Positions 1 to 8,768 of a stretch of DNA of 64,000 nt are shown here, piece by piece (the first letter of the stretch is position 1; every line of letters starts with the position of its first letter). Under the pieces are notes generated by a model. The model searched no databases, had not been told where the DNA came from, and saw only the letters and a list, made by a program, of their open reading frames with translations. Source of the stretch: Mesorhizobium sp. M1B.F.Ca.ET.045.04.1.1 (GTDB lineage: Bacteria; Pseudomonadota; Alphaproteobacteria; Rhizobiales; Rhizobiaceae). The DNA lies in the NCBI RefSeq assembly GCF_003952465.1, contig NZ_CP034448.1, forward strand, positions 3,821,001 through 3,885,000. Direction: 5' to 3'. The translations under genes were made by a program, and so were the position numbers.

Positions 1-1130
1 TCCGCTGGCTGAAGAACCGCCACAAGGTGCTGAACGAGGTCTATGTCGCGCCGGTCTACCTCAGGATGGGCGAGACGCAGTCGGCCGCACCCGGCTCCGG
101 CACGCTCTACGAACTCGACAACCGCCTGTCGGAGGCCGACCACATCGGGCTTGGCGAGCTGGAAGGGCCGGAAGACGTCATCCTCGACTACGACGACCAT
201 CTCTATTGCGGCACCCGCCACGGCGAGATCGTCCGCTTCTTCGCGCCGGACTACAAGCGTTCCGAGGTCTTTGCCCATATCGGCGGCTTCCCGCTCGGGC
301 TCGCCTTCGACAAGGAGGGCAATCTGATCAGCTGCGTCGGCGCCATGGGGCTTTACTCAGTCTCGCCCGAGCGCGAGGTGAAGCGGCTGTCGGCGGAGAC
401 GGCGCGCTCCTGGACATCGATCGTCGACGACGCGCGGCTGCGCGATCCCAACGATTGCGACATCGCGCCGGACGGCCGCATCTATTTTACGGATTCGACC
501 AAGCGCTACGACGCCCACGATTGGACGCTGGACTCGATCGAGAACCGCGCCACAGGCCGCCTGCTGGTCTTCGATCCGAAGGACGGCTCGACGAAGACGC
601 TGCTCGACGGCTATCGCTACACCAACGGCGTGTGCATGGCGCATGACGGCAAGTCGCTGTTCTTCGCCGAAAGCTGGGCCTGCCGCGTGCACCGCTACTG
701 GCTGGAGGGGCCGAAGGCCGGCACCGCCGAATGCGTCATCCGCGACATGCCGGGCTATCCCGACAACATCAACAGGGCCTCGGACGGCAATTACTGGATG
801 GCCTGGCTCGGCATGCGCACGCCGAGCTTCGACCTGTCGCTGCGCCATCCCGACATGCGCAAGCGCATGACGCGGCGCCTGCCGCAGGACGAATGGCTGT
901 TTCCAAACATCAACACCGGCGGCGTGGTGAAGTTCAACGAGAAGGGCGGCATCGTCGAGACGCTCGGCGATCTCTCCGGCGCCGCGCATCCGATGGTCAC
1001 CTCGATGCGCGAGCACAAGGGATATCTCTTCGTCGGCGGCATCCTCAACAACCGCGTCGGCCGCTACAGGATCGAGGGCGCCGACCCTAACTGGACCAGC
1101 CCTGACTCCTATTGGGGGGCAAAACCATGA
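1..1130 (+). CDS. Strictosidine-synthase-like / SMP-30 family beta-propeller protein (5' end outside window)
   Basis: The reading frame is open to the left edge: residues RWLKNRHK precede a possible GTG at 27, so the true start probably lies upstream. The visible part is about 375 residues and resembles the strictosidine synthase-like branch of the SMP-30/gluconolactonase six-bladed propellers. Family-like stretches are DPNDCDIAPDGRIYFTD (about residue 145), YTNGVCMAHDGKSLFFAES (about 200) and MPGYPDNINRASDGNYWMA (about 240). Bacterial members are mostly esterases or lactonases, or of unknown function, so no alkaloid chemistry is implied. Its TGA overlaps the ATG of the next gene (ATGA), which suggests translational coupling. 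A short hydrophobic or ABC-related N-terminus outside the window cannot be excluded. Confidence 0.8.
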   Translation, partial: RWLKNRHKVLNEVYVAPVYLRMGETQSAAPGSGTLYELDNRLSEADHIGLGELEGPEDVILDYDDHLYCGTRHGEIVRFFAPDYKRSEVFAHIGGFPLGLAFDKEGNLISCVGAMGLYSVSPEREVKRLSAETARSWTSIVDDARLRDPNDCDIAPDGRIYFTDSTKRYDAHDWTLDSIENRATGRLLVFDPKDGSTKTLLDGYRYTNGVCMAHDGKSLFFAESWACRVHRYWLEGPKAGTAECVIRDMPGYPDNINRASDGNYWMAWLGMRTPSFDLSLRHPDMRKRMTRRLPQDEWLFPNINTGGVVKFNEKGGIVETLGDLSGAAHPMVTSMREHKGYLFVGGILNNRVGRYRIEGADPNWTSPDSYWGAKP

Positions 1131-2182
1131 TCCTCGATCGGGTGCTTGATGTCTTCCGCGGCAAGGCTGTGACGATCCCGCCGCTCGACGGCGCTTTCCG
1201 GCCCAACACGAAGCTCGATGACGAGCCGGTATTCGCCACGCTTTCGGAGCCCGACAACCTGCTCGTCGACGGCGAAAGGCTGCTCGCATCGAGCGGCAAT
1301 GCGATCTATTCGATAGGCTCAACGGCCGAACCTGCTGTGGTCGAGCATTTTCAATCGCCGGTGACAGCGCTTGCGCTTTCGCCGTCAGGCGAGCTTACGA
1401 TCGGGCTGGAAAGCGGCAAGCTGCTGCTCGCAGGCCGGGAGGTTTCGCTTCCGGCCGATGTGCGCTGCATCACGGCGCTTGCCTATGCAGACGACGGCAC
1501 CCTGTGGCTGGCCAACGGCTCGGACGAACATGCGCCGTCCCAATGGGCCGCCGACCTGATGAAGAAGGGCGCGTCGGGCTCGCTGTGGCGGTGCGGACCG
1601 GGAGGCATTGGCTTCGAAATGATCGCCGGCGACATTGCCTTCCCGTACGGGCTCCGTCCGATCGGCGGCGATGTGCTGGTCAGTGAAAGCTGGCGCCATC
1701 AACTCGTCCGCTTCGATGGCGCGACCGGCAATCGTTCCACGGTATTGACGCATCTGCCCGGCTATCCTGCGCGGCTGTCGCCGTCCGGCGATGGCGGGGC
1801 ATGGCTGGCGTTGTTCGCGCCGCGCAACCGGCTGATCGAATTCGTTCTGCAGGAGAAGCGCTACCGCGAGGACATGATCGGCCAGGTGCCGCCGGCCTAC
1901 TGGATCGCGCCGGCGCTCGCTTCCAACCGCAGCTTCCTCGAACCGCTGCAATGCGGCGGCATCCGCACCATGGGCATCCACAAGCCGTGGTCGCCCAGCC
2001 GCTCCTACGGGCTGGTGGCCAGGCTCGATAAAAACATGCAGCCGCTGTTCAGCCTGCACAGCCGCGCCAACGGCACGCGTCACGGCATCTGCAGCGTGAC
2101 TGAGAAGGACGGCCGCCTGTTCGTCGCCTCGAAGGGTGGCGATTGCGTGCTGGCGCTCGACGCGATCGCGGGAGGTTTCTGA
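1127..2182 (+). CDS. Second SMP-30/strictosidine-synthase-like propeller protein
   Basis: The 351-residue protein starts at the ATG at 1127, inside the ATGA overlap with the preceding gene. It is a diverged relative of its upstream neighbour. It keeps the propeller-like repeats (PDNLLVDGERLLASSGNAIYSIG, ALAYADDGTLWLANGSDE, VLVSESWRHQLVRFDGATG, HLPGYPARLSPSGDGGAWLA) but lacks the classical GYPDN(I/L)N signature, which reads GYPARLSPSGDG here. No signal peptide is visible, so it is probably cytoplasmic. Its stop codon overlaps the ATG of the ABC ATPase gene (TGATG), giving a three-gene coupled set. A lactonase or esterase acting on the substrate imported by the linked transporter is one possibility, but this is inference from position only. 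Confidence 0.72.
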   Translation: MILDRVLDVFRGKAVTIPPLDGAFRPNTKLDDEPVFATLSEPDNLLVDGERLLASSGNAIYSIGSTAEPAVVEHFQSPVTALALSPSGELTIGLESGKLLLAGREVSLPADVRCITALAYADDGTLWLANGSDEHAPSQWAADLMKKGASGSLWRCGPGGIGFEMIAGDIAFPYGLRPIGGDVLVSESWRHQLVRFDGATGNRSTVLTHLPGYPARLSPSGDGGAWLALFAPRNRLIEFVLQEKRYREDMIGQVPPAYWIAPALASNRSFLEPLQCGGIRTMGIHKPWSPSRSYGLVARLDKNMQPLFSLHSRANGTRHGICSVTEKDGRLFVASKGGDCVLALDAIAGGF

Positions 2183-3678
2183 TGGACCCGATCGTGCGGC
2201 TGGAGAACGTCACCAAGACCTATCGCGGCGTGCCGGCGGTGAAGAATGTCAGCTTCGATCTCAGGAAAGGCGAGATCCACGCGCTGCTCGGCGAGAATGG
2301 CGCCGGCAAGTCGACGCTGACCAAGATCATCGCCGGCGTCGTCGACGCGACCTCGGGCAAGATGTTCCACAGGGGCGTCGAGAGGACTTACGCCTCGCCG
2401 CATGCCGCGCTCGAAGCCGGCATCGCCATGGTGTTCCAGGAAACCAGCCTGGTGCCGTCGATGACGGTGGCGCAGAACCTTTATCTCGGCACCGAGAAAT
2501 TCCTCAACCGGCTGCGCGGCACCTACATATCGGCACAGCAATTCCTGCAGTCGCTGAATTTTCCCGTCGACCCCAACGCCATGGTGGCCACACTCGGCGC
2601 CGCCAAGCGGCAGATGGTCGAGATCGCGCGCGCCGTCCACCACAATGCCGAGATCATCATCTTCGACGAACCGACCGCGACGCTGACGCCGGAGGAGAAG
2701 CGCCATTTCTTCGCGCTGATCCGCCGGCTGAAGGCGCGCGGCGTCTCGATCGTCTTCATCAGCCACGCGCTGGAAGAAGCGCTGATGATCGCCGACCGCA
2801 TCACCATCCTGCGCGACGGCGAGCTGGTGATCACCGACGACACGTCAAGCTTCGACCGCGACAGGATCGTCGCCGCCATGGTCGGCCGCTCGCTGTCGGG
2901 GCAGATCTACCGCCAGCGCGACGAGGCGAAGCTGCGCAAGGCGGGCCGGAAAGTGCTCTCGGTGCAAGACATCTCGATGAGTAACATCGTGCGCAACAAT
3001 TCCTTCTCGATCTTCGAGGGGCAGATCACCGGCGTGTTCGGATTGATCGGCTCCGGCCGCACCGAGACGTTCAAGATCGTGTCGGGCATCTACAAGCGCG
3101 ATTTCCTGCGCGGCGGCGCGATCGAGCTCGACGACAGGCCGGTGCGCTACCTGGTGCCGGCCGAGGCGGTGGCCGACGGCATCGTCTATGTCACCGAGGA
3201 CCGCAAGAGCGAAGGCATTTTCGAGACGATGGGCATCGCCGACAACCTGTTCGGCGGACTGCTGGCGGCCGGGCGCGAAAAGGCCTGGGTGATCAACCAG
3301 CAGGAGATGCGGCAGCTTTCGGCCGAGTGGACGAAGACGCTCAACATCCGGGCGATCAACGATAATGCCCGCGTGGTCGAGCTTTCGGGCGGCAACCAGC
3401 AGAAAGTAGTGATCGGCAAGGGGCTGGTACAGAAACCGCGCATCGTCATCCTCGACGAGCCGACCCGCGGCGTCGATGTCGGCGCCATCGCCGAGATCCA
3501 CCAGATCATCAACCGGCTGGCCGATGAAGGGCTCGCTGTCGTCGTCATCTCGTCCTACCTGCCTGAGATCATGAACCTTTCCGACCGCATTCTCGTCTGC
3601 CGCCAGGGCCGCATCGTCGAGGAGTTCTCGCCGGCGGAGGCGACGGAGGAGAAGATCATGTATGCGGCAGTGCATTAG
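2182..3678 (+). CDS. Sugar ABC transporter ATP-binding protein, two ABC domains (RbsA/MglA type)
   Basis: The 498-residue protein has two ABC cassettes in tandem, the usual layout of carbohydrate-uptake (CUT2) ATPases that power RbsC-type permeases. The first cassette has Walker A GENGAGKST near residue 40, a degenerate signature (AKRQMVEIA) and Walker B IIIFDEPTATLT. The second has the typical degenerate P-loop GLIGSGRTETFK, a full signature LSGGNQQKVVIGKGL and Walker B IVILDEPTRGVDVG. The ATG at 2182 overlaps the previous stop. No permease or binding protein follows, so the membrane partners must lie upstream of the window or elsewhere. The pairing of this ATPase with two propeller proteins is the odd feature. 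Confidence 0.93.
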   Translation: MDPIVRLENVTKTYRGVPAVKNVSFDLRKGEIHALLGENGAGKSTLTKIIAGVVDATSGKMFHRGVERTYASPHAALEAGIAMVFQETSLVPSMTVAQNLYLGTEKFLNRLRGTYISAQQFLQSLNFPVDPNAMVATLGAAKRQMVEIARAVHHNAEIIIFDEPTATLTPEEKRHFFALIRRLKARGVSIVFISHALEEALMIADRITILRDGELVITDDTSSFDRDRIVAAMVGRSLSGQIYRQRDEAKLRKAGRKVLSVQDISMSNIVRNNSFSIFEGQITGVFGLIGSGRTETFKIVSGIYKRDFLRGGAIELDDRPVRYLVPAEAVADGIVYVTEDRKSEGIFETMGIADNLFGGLLAAGREKAWVINQQEMRQLSAEWTKTLNIRAINDNARVVELSGGNQQKVVIGKGLVQKPRIVILDEPTRGVDVGAIAEIHQIINRLADEGLAVVVISSYLPEIMNLSDRILVCRQGRIVEEFSPAEATEEKIMYAAVH

Positions 3679-3727
3679 GGTATTGGCTGGTGGGCACTTC
3701 AACAATTGGCCGAATCGTCCGCCCCTT

Positions 3728-3908
3728 CGTCATCCACGGGCGTAGCAAGGAGCGAAGCGACGCGCGCAGACCCGAGGATCCATTCCGTTACTTTTAGGCG
3801 CCGCTGCGGTCCAGAATTCTGCTTCGCTGCGCCCTTCGCGCGAGGTCACGGAATGGATTCTAGGGTCTGCGCGCGTCGCTTCGCTCCTTGCTCCGCCCTA
3901 GAATGACG
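3728..3908. repeat. Long inverted repeat (two 61-bp arms, 59-bp spacer)
   Basis: The left arm (3728-3788) and right arm (3848-3908) are reverse complements with only a handful of mismatches. The shared core reads AGCAAGGAGCGAAGCGACGC. It fills most of the 368-bp gap between the ABC ATPase and the AhpD-like gene, where no convincing coding sequence was found. RNA of either strand would form a very long hairpin. It resembles the short non-coding palindromic elements that are dispersed in rhizobial genomes. No transposase is present. Confidence 0.85.
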
Positions 3909-4046
3909 ATGCTGAGGTGCTTCGGCCAACCTCGCGGCAGTGTGTTGTTTCGAGCTAAAAACTGAATCAGACAAACGGGTTAGCCGTCTATGCGCAACGC
4001 TTGATTCAACAACCTCGACCAACAATTCAAACGAAAGGACGACGCC

Positions 4047-4454
4047 ATGGCCACCACAAGACTCCTCAGCGATGCCGAGGTCGAAAAAATCCCGGCGGTG
4101 AAGGCCGTGTTCGACGATATCCGCGCGACGCGGAAGTCCGATTTCGTCAACAATTTCTGGCGCGGGCTCGCCAACGATCCGGCCTCGCTGAAGCGGGTGT
4201 GGGAGCAGCTCAAGGCGGTGATGGTCGCCGACAGCGCCATCGATCCGCTGACCAAGGAGATGATCTATATCGCCGTCTCGACCGCCAATGGCTGTTCCTA
4301 TTGCATCCACTCGCACACGGCCGCCGCCCGCGCCAAGGGCATGACCGATGCTCAGCATGGCGAGCTGGTGTCGATCATCGGGCTGGCGGGGCAGACCAAT
4401 CATCTGGTCACGGCGATGCAGGTCACGCTCGACCCGCAGTTCGAGGTGAAGTGA
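4047..4454 (+). CDS. Carboxymuconolactone decarboxylase family (AhpD-like) protein
   Basis: The 135-residue protein is a small all-alpha member of the AhpD/CMD fold. It carries the redox motif CSYC followed by IHSHTAAARAKG at about residues 83-98, which matches the CxxC...H arrangement of AhpD-like alkylhydroperoxidases rather than the true decarboxylases. The ATG at 4047 follows an AAAGGAC ribosome-binding sequence. It is convergent with the amidohydrolase gene, separated by a palindromic repeat. Proteins of this family often sit beside catabolic gene sets, where they may remove peroxides. The actual substrate here is unknown. Confidence 0.88.
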   Translation: MATTRLLSDAEVEKIPAVKAVFDDIRATRKSDFVNNFWRGLANDPASLKRVWEQLKAVMVADSAIDPLTKEMIYIAVSTANGCSYCIHSHTAAARAKGMTDAQHGELVSIIGLAGQTNHLVTAMQVTLDPQFEVK

Positions 4455-4465
4455 GGCGCCGGCGC

Positions 4466-4613
4466 CCCCTTCTCCCCTTGCGGGAGAAGGTGTCGCCGAA
4501 GGCGACGGATGAGGGGTGTTCCAGCGGAGTGAGGCGCTGGCGTCCCCTGGAGCACCCCTCATCCGTCTCGGCGCTACGCGCCGATCCACCTTCTCCCACA
4601 GGGAAGAAGGAGA
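4466..4613. repeat. Compound palindromic repeat, copy 1
   Basis: This is a nested palindrome between convergent genes. The outer arms are CTTCTCCCCTTGCGGGAGAAG-like hairpins, followed by a GTCGCCGAAGGCGAC hairpin on the left and a CGGCGCTACGCGCCG hairpin on the right. The centre is bounded by GGATGAGGGGTG and CACCCCTCATCC. A second copy lies at 13178-13325. Compared with that copy the flanking arms are swapped while the centre keeps its orientation. Confidence 0.85.
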
Positions 4614-4622
4614 GGCGCCCAA

Positions 4623-5510
4623 CTACACCGGCCGATACACCTTCTCGGCCGTGTTCCAGAAGACATCCGCCTCAGCCTTCGGCCCATGTCTTGCCACCGC
4701 CGCGCGGTGCGCCTTGATCAGCTCGGCGTGGCTGGTCCAGAGCTTTTCGATGGGGAAGTTCGAGCCGAACATCAGCCGGCCGCTGCCCAGGATTTCGATC
4801 GCGTTGTCGACGATATAGGCGATGAGCTCCGGGTCGTTGCGGTGCACGAAAGTGCCGAGCCCGGACAGCTTCGCGTAGACATTGGGCGCCGCTGCCAGCG
4901 TGCGCAGGCCGGCCTTCCAGGCCTCAGCGGTTTCCGGCTCCATGCCGGTCAGCATGCCGGCATGGGTGAGGATGAAGTTCGTTTCGGGGTTTTCGCCAAT
5001 CAGCGTCAGTCCGTCTTTCATCTGCGCCGGGAAGAGCTGCAGGTCGAAGGACAGGCCATAGTCCTTCAATCGGGCGACATTGGCGCGCACCTTGGGATCG
5101 ATCACCTGGTCGGCTGACGAGGCGAAACGGAAGGCGAGTGTCTCGTGCCAGTGGAGCTGCATGCGCACACCGCGCAGCAGTTTGTATTTCATCAGCCGGT
5201 CGATCTGCGGCCGAACGTCGTCGACCGTCATGTCGGCATAGCCGACAATCGCATGCGGCCAGCCGGTCTCCTCCGCGGTTTTCTGCAGGAAGGCGACCTC
5301 CTTCTCGAAATCCTCCTTGGCCCAGTTGGTCTGGACGTAGACGGCCTTCTCGACGCCGGAGCCTTTCTGGTCGTCGACAAATTCCGTGATCGGATAATCT
5401 CGGCGGATCGGCTCGTAAGGACCGAAGATGCGCGGCACCATCGGCCCGACCAGCCAGGGCTGGTCCTTTTGGCGCCAGATGTGGAAATGCGCGTCGATCG
5501 CCTTCTGCAT
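4623..5510 (-). CDS. Amidohydrolase-2 family metal-dependent hydrolase
   Basis: The 295-residue protein is a TIM-barrel hydrolase of the amidohydrolase-2 family (PF04909-like), a group of lactonases and decarboxylases. The N-terminal metal motif HFH is in IDAHFHIWRQ. A second conserved stretch, FILTHAG, supplies a barrel histidine, and LMFGSNFPIEKLW near residue 245 is the family C-terminal motif. The ATG at 5510 overlaps the stop of the VWA gene (TGATG); an in-frame GTG three bases earlier is the alternative. It is the last gene of the molybdenum-hydroxylase operon, so it probably hydrolyses a ring-opened or lactone product of that oxidation. This role is inferred from context. Confidence 0.85.
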   Translation of the reverse strand: MQKAIDAHFHIWRQKDQPWLVGPMVPRIFGPYEPIRRDYPITEFVDDQKGSGVEKAVYVQTNWAKEDFEKEVAFLQKTAEETGWPHAIVGYADMTVDDVRPQIDRLMKYKLLRGVRMQLHWHETLAFRFASSADQVIDPKVRANVARLKDYGLSFDLQLFPAQMKDGLTLIGENPETNFILTHAGMLTGMEPETAEAWKAGLRTLAAAPNVYAKLSGLGTFVHRNDPELIAYIVDNAIEILGSGRLMFGSNFPIEKLWTSHAELIKAHRAAVARHGPKAEADVFWNTAEKVYRPV

Positions 5511-6646
5511 CACGATACCCTTTTCCAGATGGTCTCGGCCGCCGGGGCAGGGCGGGCGAGCGACAGGATGAAATCAGTCAGGCTCTTCAGCGACGAGCCG
5601 TCGATCAGATCGTCGAGCACCGGCAGCATGGCGCGGAGCGCTGCGGTGGCCGGTCGGAAGCGCGGATCGCCGGCGAGCGGGCTCGCCAGCGACAGCCGGA
5701 AGGCGCGGGCGCTGAGCCGCCGCATCGCGGTTTCGAGATCGGAATGGTCGCCGCGCTCCAGCGCGTCCGACAGGATCACCACCGCAGCGCCGCGCGTGAA
5801 GGCGGAAAAGCGCGGCACCGAGAGGAAGGCGAGCAATGTCGGCCCCATCAGGGTGCCGCCGTCCCAATCGTCGACCAGCGCTGCCGCGCGCGCCAGCGCC
5901 TGGCCACAATCGCGGATGCGCAGCGCCGAGGTGATGCGGGTGAGCCGCGTGCCGAAGGTGAAGACTTCCGCGCGGTCAGCGCCTTGCACGGCGGCGTGCG
6001 CCAGCTTGAGGTAGTCGGCCGTGTGCAGCTTCATCGAGCCGGATACATCGATGAGCAGCAAGAGCTTGCGCGGCACGATCTGCCGGCGGCGCAGCAGCGG
6101 TGAGGGAATGTCGCCATCGGCGCTGACGATTTCGCTCAGCGAGCGCCTGAGGTCGAGCGTGCCGCGCGAGCGGGTGCGCGCGGTGCGGAAGGAACGGCGG
6201 GCGGGGAGGGCGGAGGCGAGCCGGCGACGGAACGAGCCGAGGCCGTCGGGATCGCGCGGAAAATCGCGGCTGCTCAACTGCTCGAGCCCCGAGGATAGTT
6301 CGCCGCCTTTCTCCTGGCGCAAGGCCCGGCTTTCTTCTTCGCGCGTGCCGCGATCATCCTTGATGCGGGTTTCGTCGGCTTCATCGCCTGCGACCGAAGG
6401 CTTGGCATCGCCGTAGAAATAGGCGCGGAAATGCGCCTCGAATTCGCCGCGGCGGTCAGGCGAGGGTGCGAGCGTCGCAAGTGCCGCCTCGCGGATATCG
6501 TTCATCGAGCGTGGCCCAAGCAGCATAACCGCCTGCATGAAGGCAATGACCTGTTCCGGCGCGATGGCGAAGGCGTGACGGCGCAGCAGCCGGGCAAAGC
6601 CGAGGAAGGGCATGGTGGGACGAGGCAAGCTTTCCCCACGCATCAT
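5510..6646 (-). CDS. VWA domain protein, CoxE-like
   Basis: The protein has 378 residues if the first ATG is used. It carries the VWA metal-ion-dependent adhesion site (DVSGSMK near residue 210, and a later GGTLMGPT threonine region) typical of CoxE. CoxE works with the MoxR-type CoxD ATPase to mature the metal centre of CO dehydrogenase-like enzymes. The start is uncertain. ATGs at 6646 and 6643 follow a GAAGGA sequence next to a palindromic repeat, and the family-like sequence MPFLGFARLLRR starts at 6613. It is coupled by stop-start overlap to the amidohydrolase downstream. The middle (about residues 100-170) is low-complexity and charged. Confidence 0.85.
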   Translation of the reverse strand: MMRGESLPRPTMPFLGFARLLRRHAFAIAPEQVIAFMQAVMLLGPRSMNDIREAALATLAPSPDRRGEFEAHFRAYFYGDAKPSVAGDEADETRIKDDRGTREEESRALRQEKGGELSSGLEQLSSRDFPRDPDGLGSFRRRLASALPARRSFRTARTRSRGTLDLRRSLSEIVSADGDIPSPLLRRRQIVPRKLLLLIDVSGSMKLHTADYLKLAHAAVQGADRAEVFTFGTRLTRITSALRIRDCGQALARAAALVDDWDGGTLMGPTLLAFLSVPRFSAFTRGAAVVILSDALERGDHSDLETAMRRLSARAFRLSLASPLAGDPRFRPATAALRAMLPVLDDLIDGSSLKSLTDFILSLARPAPAAETIWKRVS

Positions 6647-6655
6647 TCCTTCGCG

Positions 6656-6809
6656 CCCCCCTCTGTCCTGCCGGACATCTCCCCCTCTAGGGGGGAGATT
6701 GGCAGCTTGGGCGCTCCGCTCAATCCTGCGACGTTGAAGATTGGCGAAAGCCGGCAGGACGTCTGATCTCCCCCCTTGAGGGGGAGATGTCCGGCAGGAC
6801 AGAGGGGGG
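6656..6809. repeat. Inverted repeat next to the CoxE-like start
   Basis: The arms at 6656-6699 and 6765-6809 are near-perfect reverse complements containing CTGTCCTGCCGGACATC and runs of C and G that form their own small hairpin. The same family occurs at 41578-41680. It sits between the MoxR stop codon and the CoxE-like start, and its end is within about 10 bp of the first start codon. Confidence 0.85.
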
Positions 6810-6872
6810 TGCTGTCCCGCCAGCGTCGCGCATTAACCCTGGGGTATCGCGCTAGCGCGTTGCGATTGCTCA

Positions 6873-7754
6873 TCACGCCAGCGCCTCCTCGACAATCCTC
6901 CCCAGCTCCGGCACGATCGCCGACAAATCCTCCTCGTCCTTGATCAGCACCCCAATGGCGCGGCGGAAGGCTTCCGGCCACGGGCTGCCGCCTTTTTCGA
7001 GAATGGTCGCGGCATTTGCCCATTCGACGGCCTCGGCGATCCCTGGCGGCTTGGCCAGCGGACGGGCGCGGATCTGCTGCACGGCCTTCGCCACCGCGCG
7101 CGCGGTCGCCTCGGCGACGTCACCTGAGCGCAGCATGATGATCTCGGCCTCGCGCGCGACGTCGGGATAGCCGATCCAGTGGTAGACGCAGCGCCGGCGC
7201 AGCGCCTCGGCGAGTTCGCGGGTGCGGTTGGAGGTCAGGATGACGATCGGCTGGGTCGCAGCCCGGATCGTGCCGCGCTCGGGAATGCTGATCTGGAAAT
7301 CGGAGAGGAATTCGAGCAGCAGCGCCTCGAACTCGTGATCCGAACGGTCGATCTCGTCGACCAGCAGTACGCGTTGCTCCGGTGCGCGCAGCACCTGCAG
7401 CAGCGGCCGCGCGACCAGGAAGCGGTCGTCATAAATGTCGATCTCGTGCTCGCCGGCGTGGCGGATGGCGAGCAACTGGCGCTGGTAGTTCCATTCGTAG
7501 AGCGCATGCGCGGCATCGATGCCTTCATAGCATTGCAGGCGCACCAGCTCGCGGCCGAGCAGTTCGGCGACCGCCTTGGCGGCTTCGGTCTTGCCGACAC
7601 CGGGCGCGCCTTCGAGCAACAGCGGCTTGCCCAAGCGCATCGCCAGGAAGATCGCGGTCGCAAGGCTGTCGTCGGCCAGGTAGCGCGAAGCGACGAGGCG
7701 CGCCGCGACCGCCTCCGGCGAAGCCGCAACCTGCTCTGCATCGGCGCCGGTCAT
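6873..7754 (-). CDS. MoxR family AAA+ ATPase, CoxD-like
   Basis: The 293-residue AAA+ ATPase has Walker A GAPGVGKTEAAK near residue 42, Walker B VLLVDEIDRSD near 115 and a sensor-type ILTSNRTRELAEALRRRC. This is the MoxR subfamily, whose CoxD member helps insert sulfur and copper or otherwise mature molybdenum hydroxylases together with a VWA partner. The ATG at 7754 was chosen because it begins MTGADAEQ just after the stop of the molybdopterin-subunit gene. The frame stays open further upstream, but only as an antisense-like extension across that gene. It lies directly upstream of the CoxE-like gene on the same strand, as in cox clusters. Confidence 0.9.
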   Translation of the reverse strand: MTGADAEQVAASPEAVAARLVASRYLADDSLATAIFLAMRLGKPLLLEGAPGVGKTEAAKAVAELLGRELVRLQCYEGIDAAHALYEWNYQRQLLAIRHAGEHEIDIYDDRFLVARPLLQVLRAPEQRVLLVDEIDRSDHEFEALLLEFLSDFQISIPERGTIRAATQPIVILTSNRTRELAEALRRRCVYHWIGYPDVAREAEIIMLRSGDVAEATARAVAKAVQQIRARPLAKPPGIAEAVEWANAATILEKGGSPWPEAFRRAIGVLIKDEEDLSAIVPELGRIVEEALA

Positions 7755-7762
7755 CTTCTTGC

Positions 7763-8767
7763 TCAGCCCGTGGCCTGCGCCTTCAGCGCGCGCAGGATGC
7801 GTTCGGGCGTGATCGGCAAGGTATCGATGCGAACCCCAACGGCGTCGAAGACGGCATTGGCGACGGCCGGGATCTGTGGATTGGCGCACATCTCGCCCGG
7901 ACCCTTGGCGCCGAACGGGCCGTCGGCGGAAGGGCGCTCCAGCACGATGATCTCGGTCTCGGCGAGATCGCCAGGTCCCGGCATCAGATACTGGTTGAAG
8001 TCGGTGCCGCCATGGTCCCGGCTCGGATAATAGGGCTCGGTGGTCTCGTAGAGCGCGTGGCTGATGCCCATCCAGGAGCCACCGACAAGCTGCTGCTCGA
8101 CCATCTTCGGGTTGAGCGCGCGGCCGATCTCGAAGACGTTCTTCACGGTGAGCACCGTCACTTCGCCGGTCTCGTCGTCGACCTCGACCTCGGCCACCGT
8201 GCAGGCATGGGCGTAGCATGTGGACGGTTTCATCGCGCCGGTCTCTTTCTCCGGATAAGAGCGCGGGATCAAGAACATGCCGCGGCCGGAGATCGACCGG
8301 CCGCGCTTGAAATGCGCCGACAGCGCGACATCGAAGATCGAGATCGACTTCTGCGGCGCGCCCTTCACCACTATGTTGCCCTCACCATCGGTCTCAAGGT
8401 CGGAGGCGTCTACCTCCAGCTCCTCGGCCGCAACTTCCAGCATCACCTGGCGGGCTTCCTTGGCCGCTTGGATGACGGCATTGCCGGCGCGGTGCGTGCC
8501 GCGCGAGGCGAAGGTGCCCATGCAGTGGGGGCCGGTGTCGGTGTCGGCGGTGTCGATGATGACGCGGTCGGTCGGCACGCCGATGGTTTCGGCGCAGATC
8601 TGCGCCATGATCTGCTTCATGCCCTGGCCTAGATCGACGCTGGAAAGCGTGACCATGAAATTGCCGGTCGGCGTCGAATGAACCAGCGCCTGGGTCGGGT
8701 CTCCGCCGAGATTCATGCCGGTCGGATAGTTGATCGCGGCGACGCCGCGTCCACGCCGGATCGCCAT
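7763..8767 (-). CDS. Molybdopterin-binding hydroxylase subunit, C-terminal part
   Basis: The 334-residue protein corresponds to the C-terminal half of the xanthine dehydrogenase/CO dehydrogenase large subunit, whose full length is near 780. Motifs include the cofactor-binding VDLGQGMKQIMAQ and GTFASRGTHRAGNA, and KGPGEMCANP near residue 290, whose glutamate is the expected catalytic base of molybdenum hydroxylases. The gene begins one base after the stop of the N-terminal half, in a different frame, with a strong AAAGGAGG ribosome-binding sequence. The two ORFs together are 789 residues, so nothing obvious is missing. It may be a natural two-chain subunit or a recent frameshift. Confidence 0.85.
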   Translation of the reverse strand: MAIRRGRGVAAINYPTGMNLGGDPTQALVHSTPTGNFMVTLSSVDLGQGMKQIMAQICAETIGVPTDRVIIDTADTDTGPHCMGTFASRGTHRAGNAVIQAAKEARQVMLEVAAEELEVDASDLETDGEGNIVVKGAPQKSISIFDVALSAHFKRGRSISGRGMFLIPRSYPEKETGAMKPSTCYAHACTVAEVEVDDETGEVTVLTVKNVFEIGRALNPKMVEQQLVGGSWMGISHALYETTEPYYPSRDHGGTDFNQYLMPGPGDLAETEIIVLERPSADGPFGAKGPGEMCANPQIPAVANAVFDAVGVRIDTLPITPERILRALKAQATG

Positions 8768-8768
8768 C

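Noticed and set aside
3706..3906. A 66-residue small gene in the gap after the ABC ATPase
   Set aside because: It is a translation of the long inverted repeat, with no ribosome-binding site or family resemblance.
6873..8219. A longer 448-residue MoxR frame
   Set aside because: Its first 155 residues are an off-frame reading of the molybdopterin subunit gene; the family-like sequence starts at ATG 7754.
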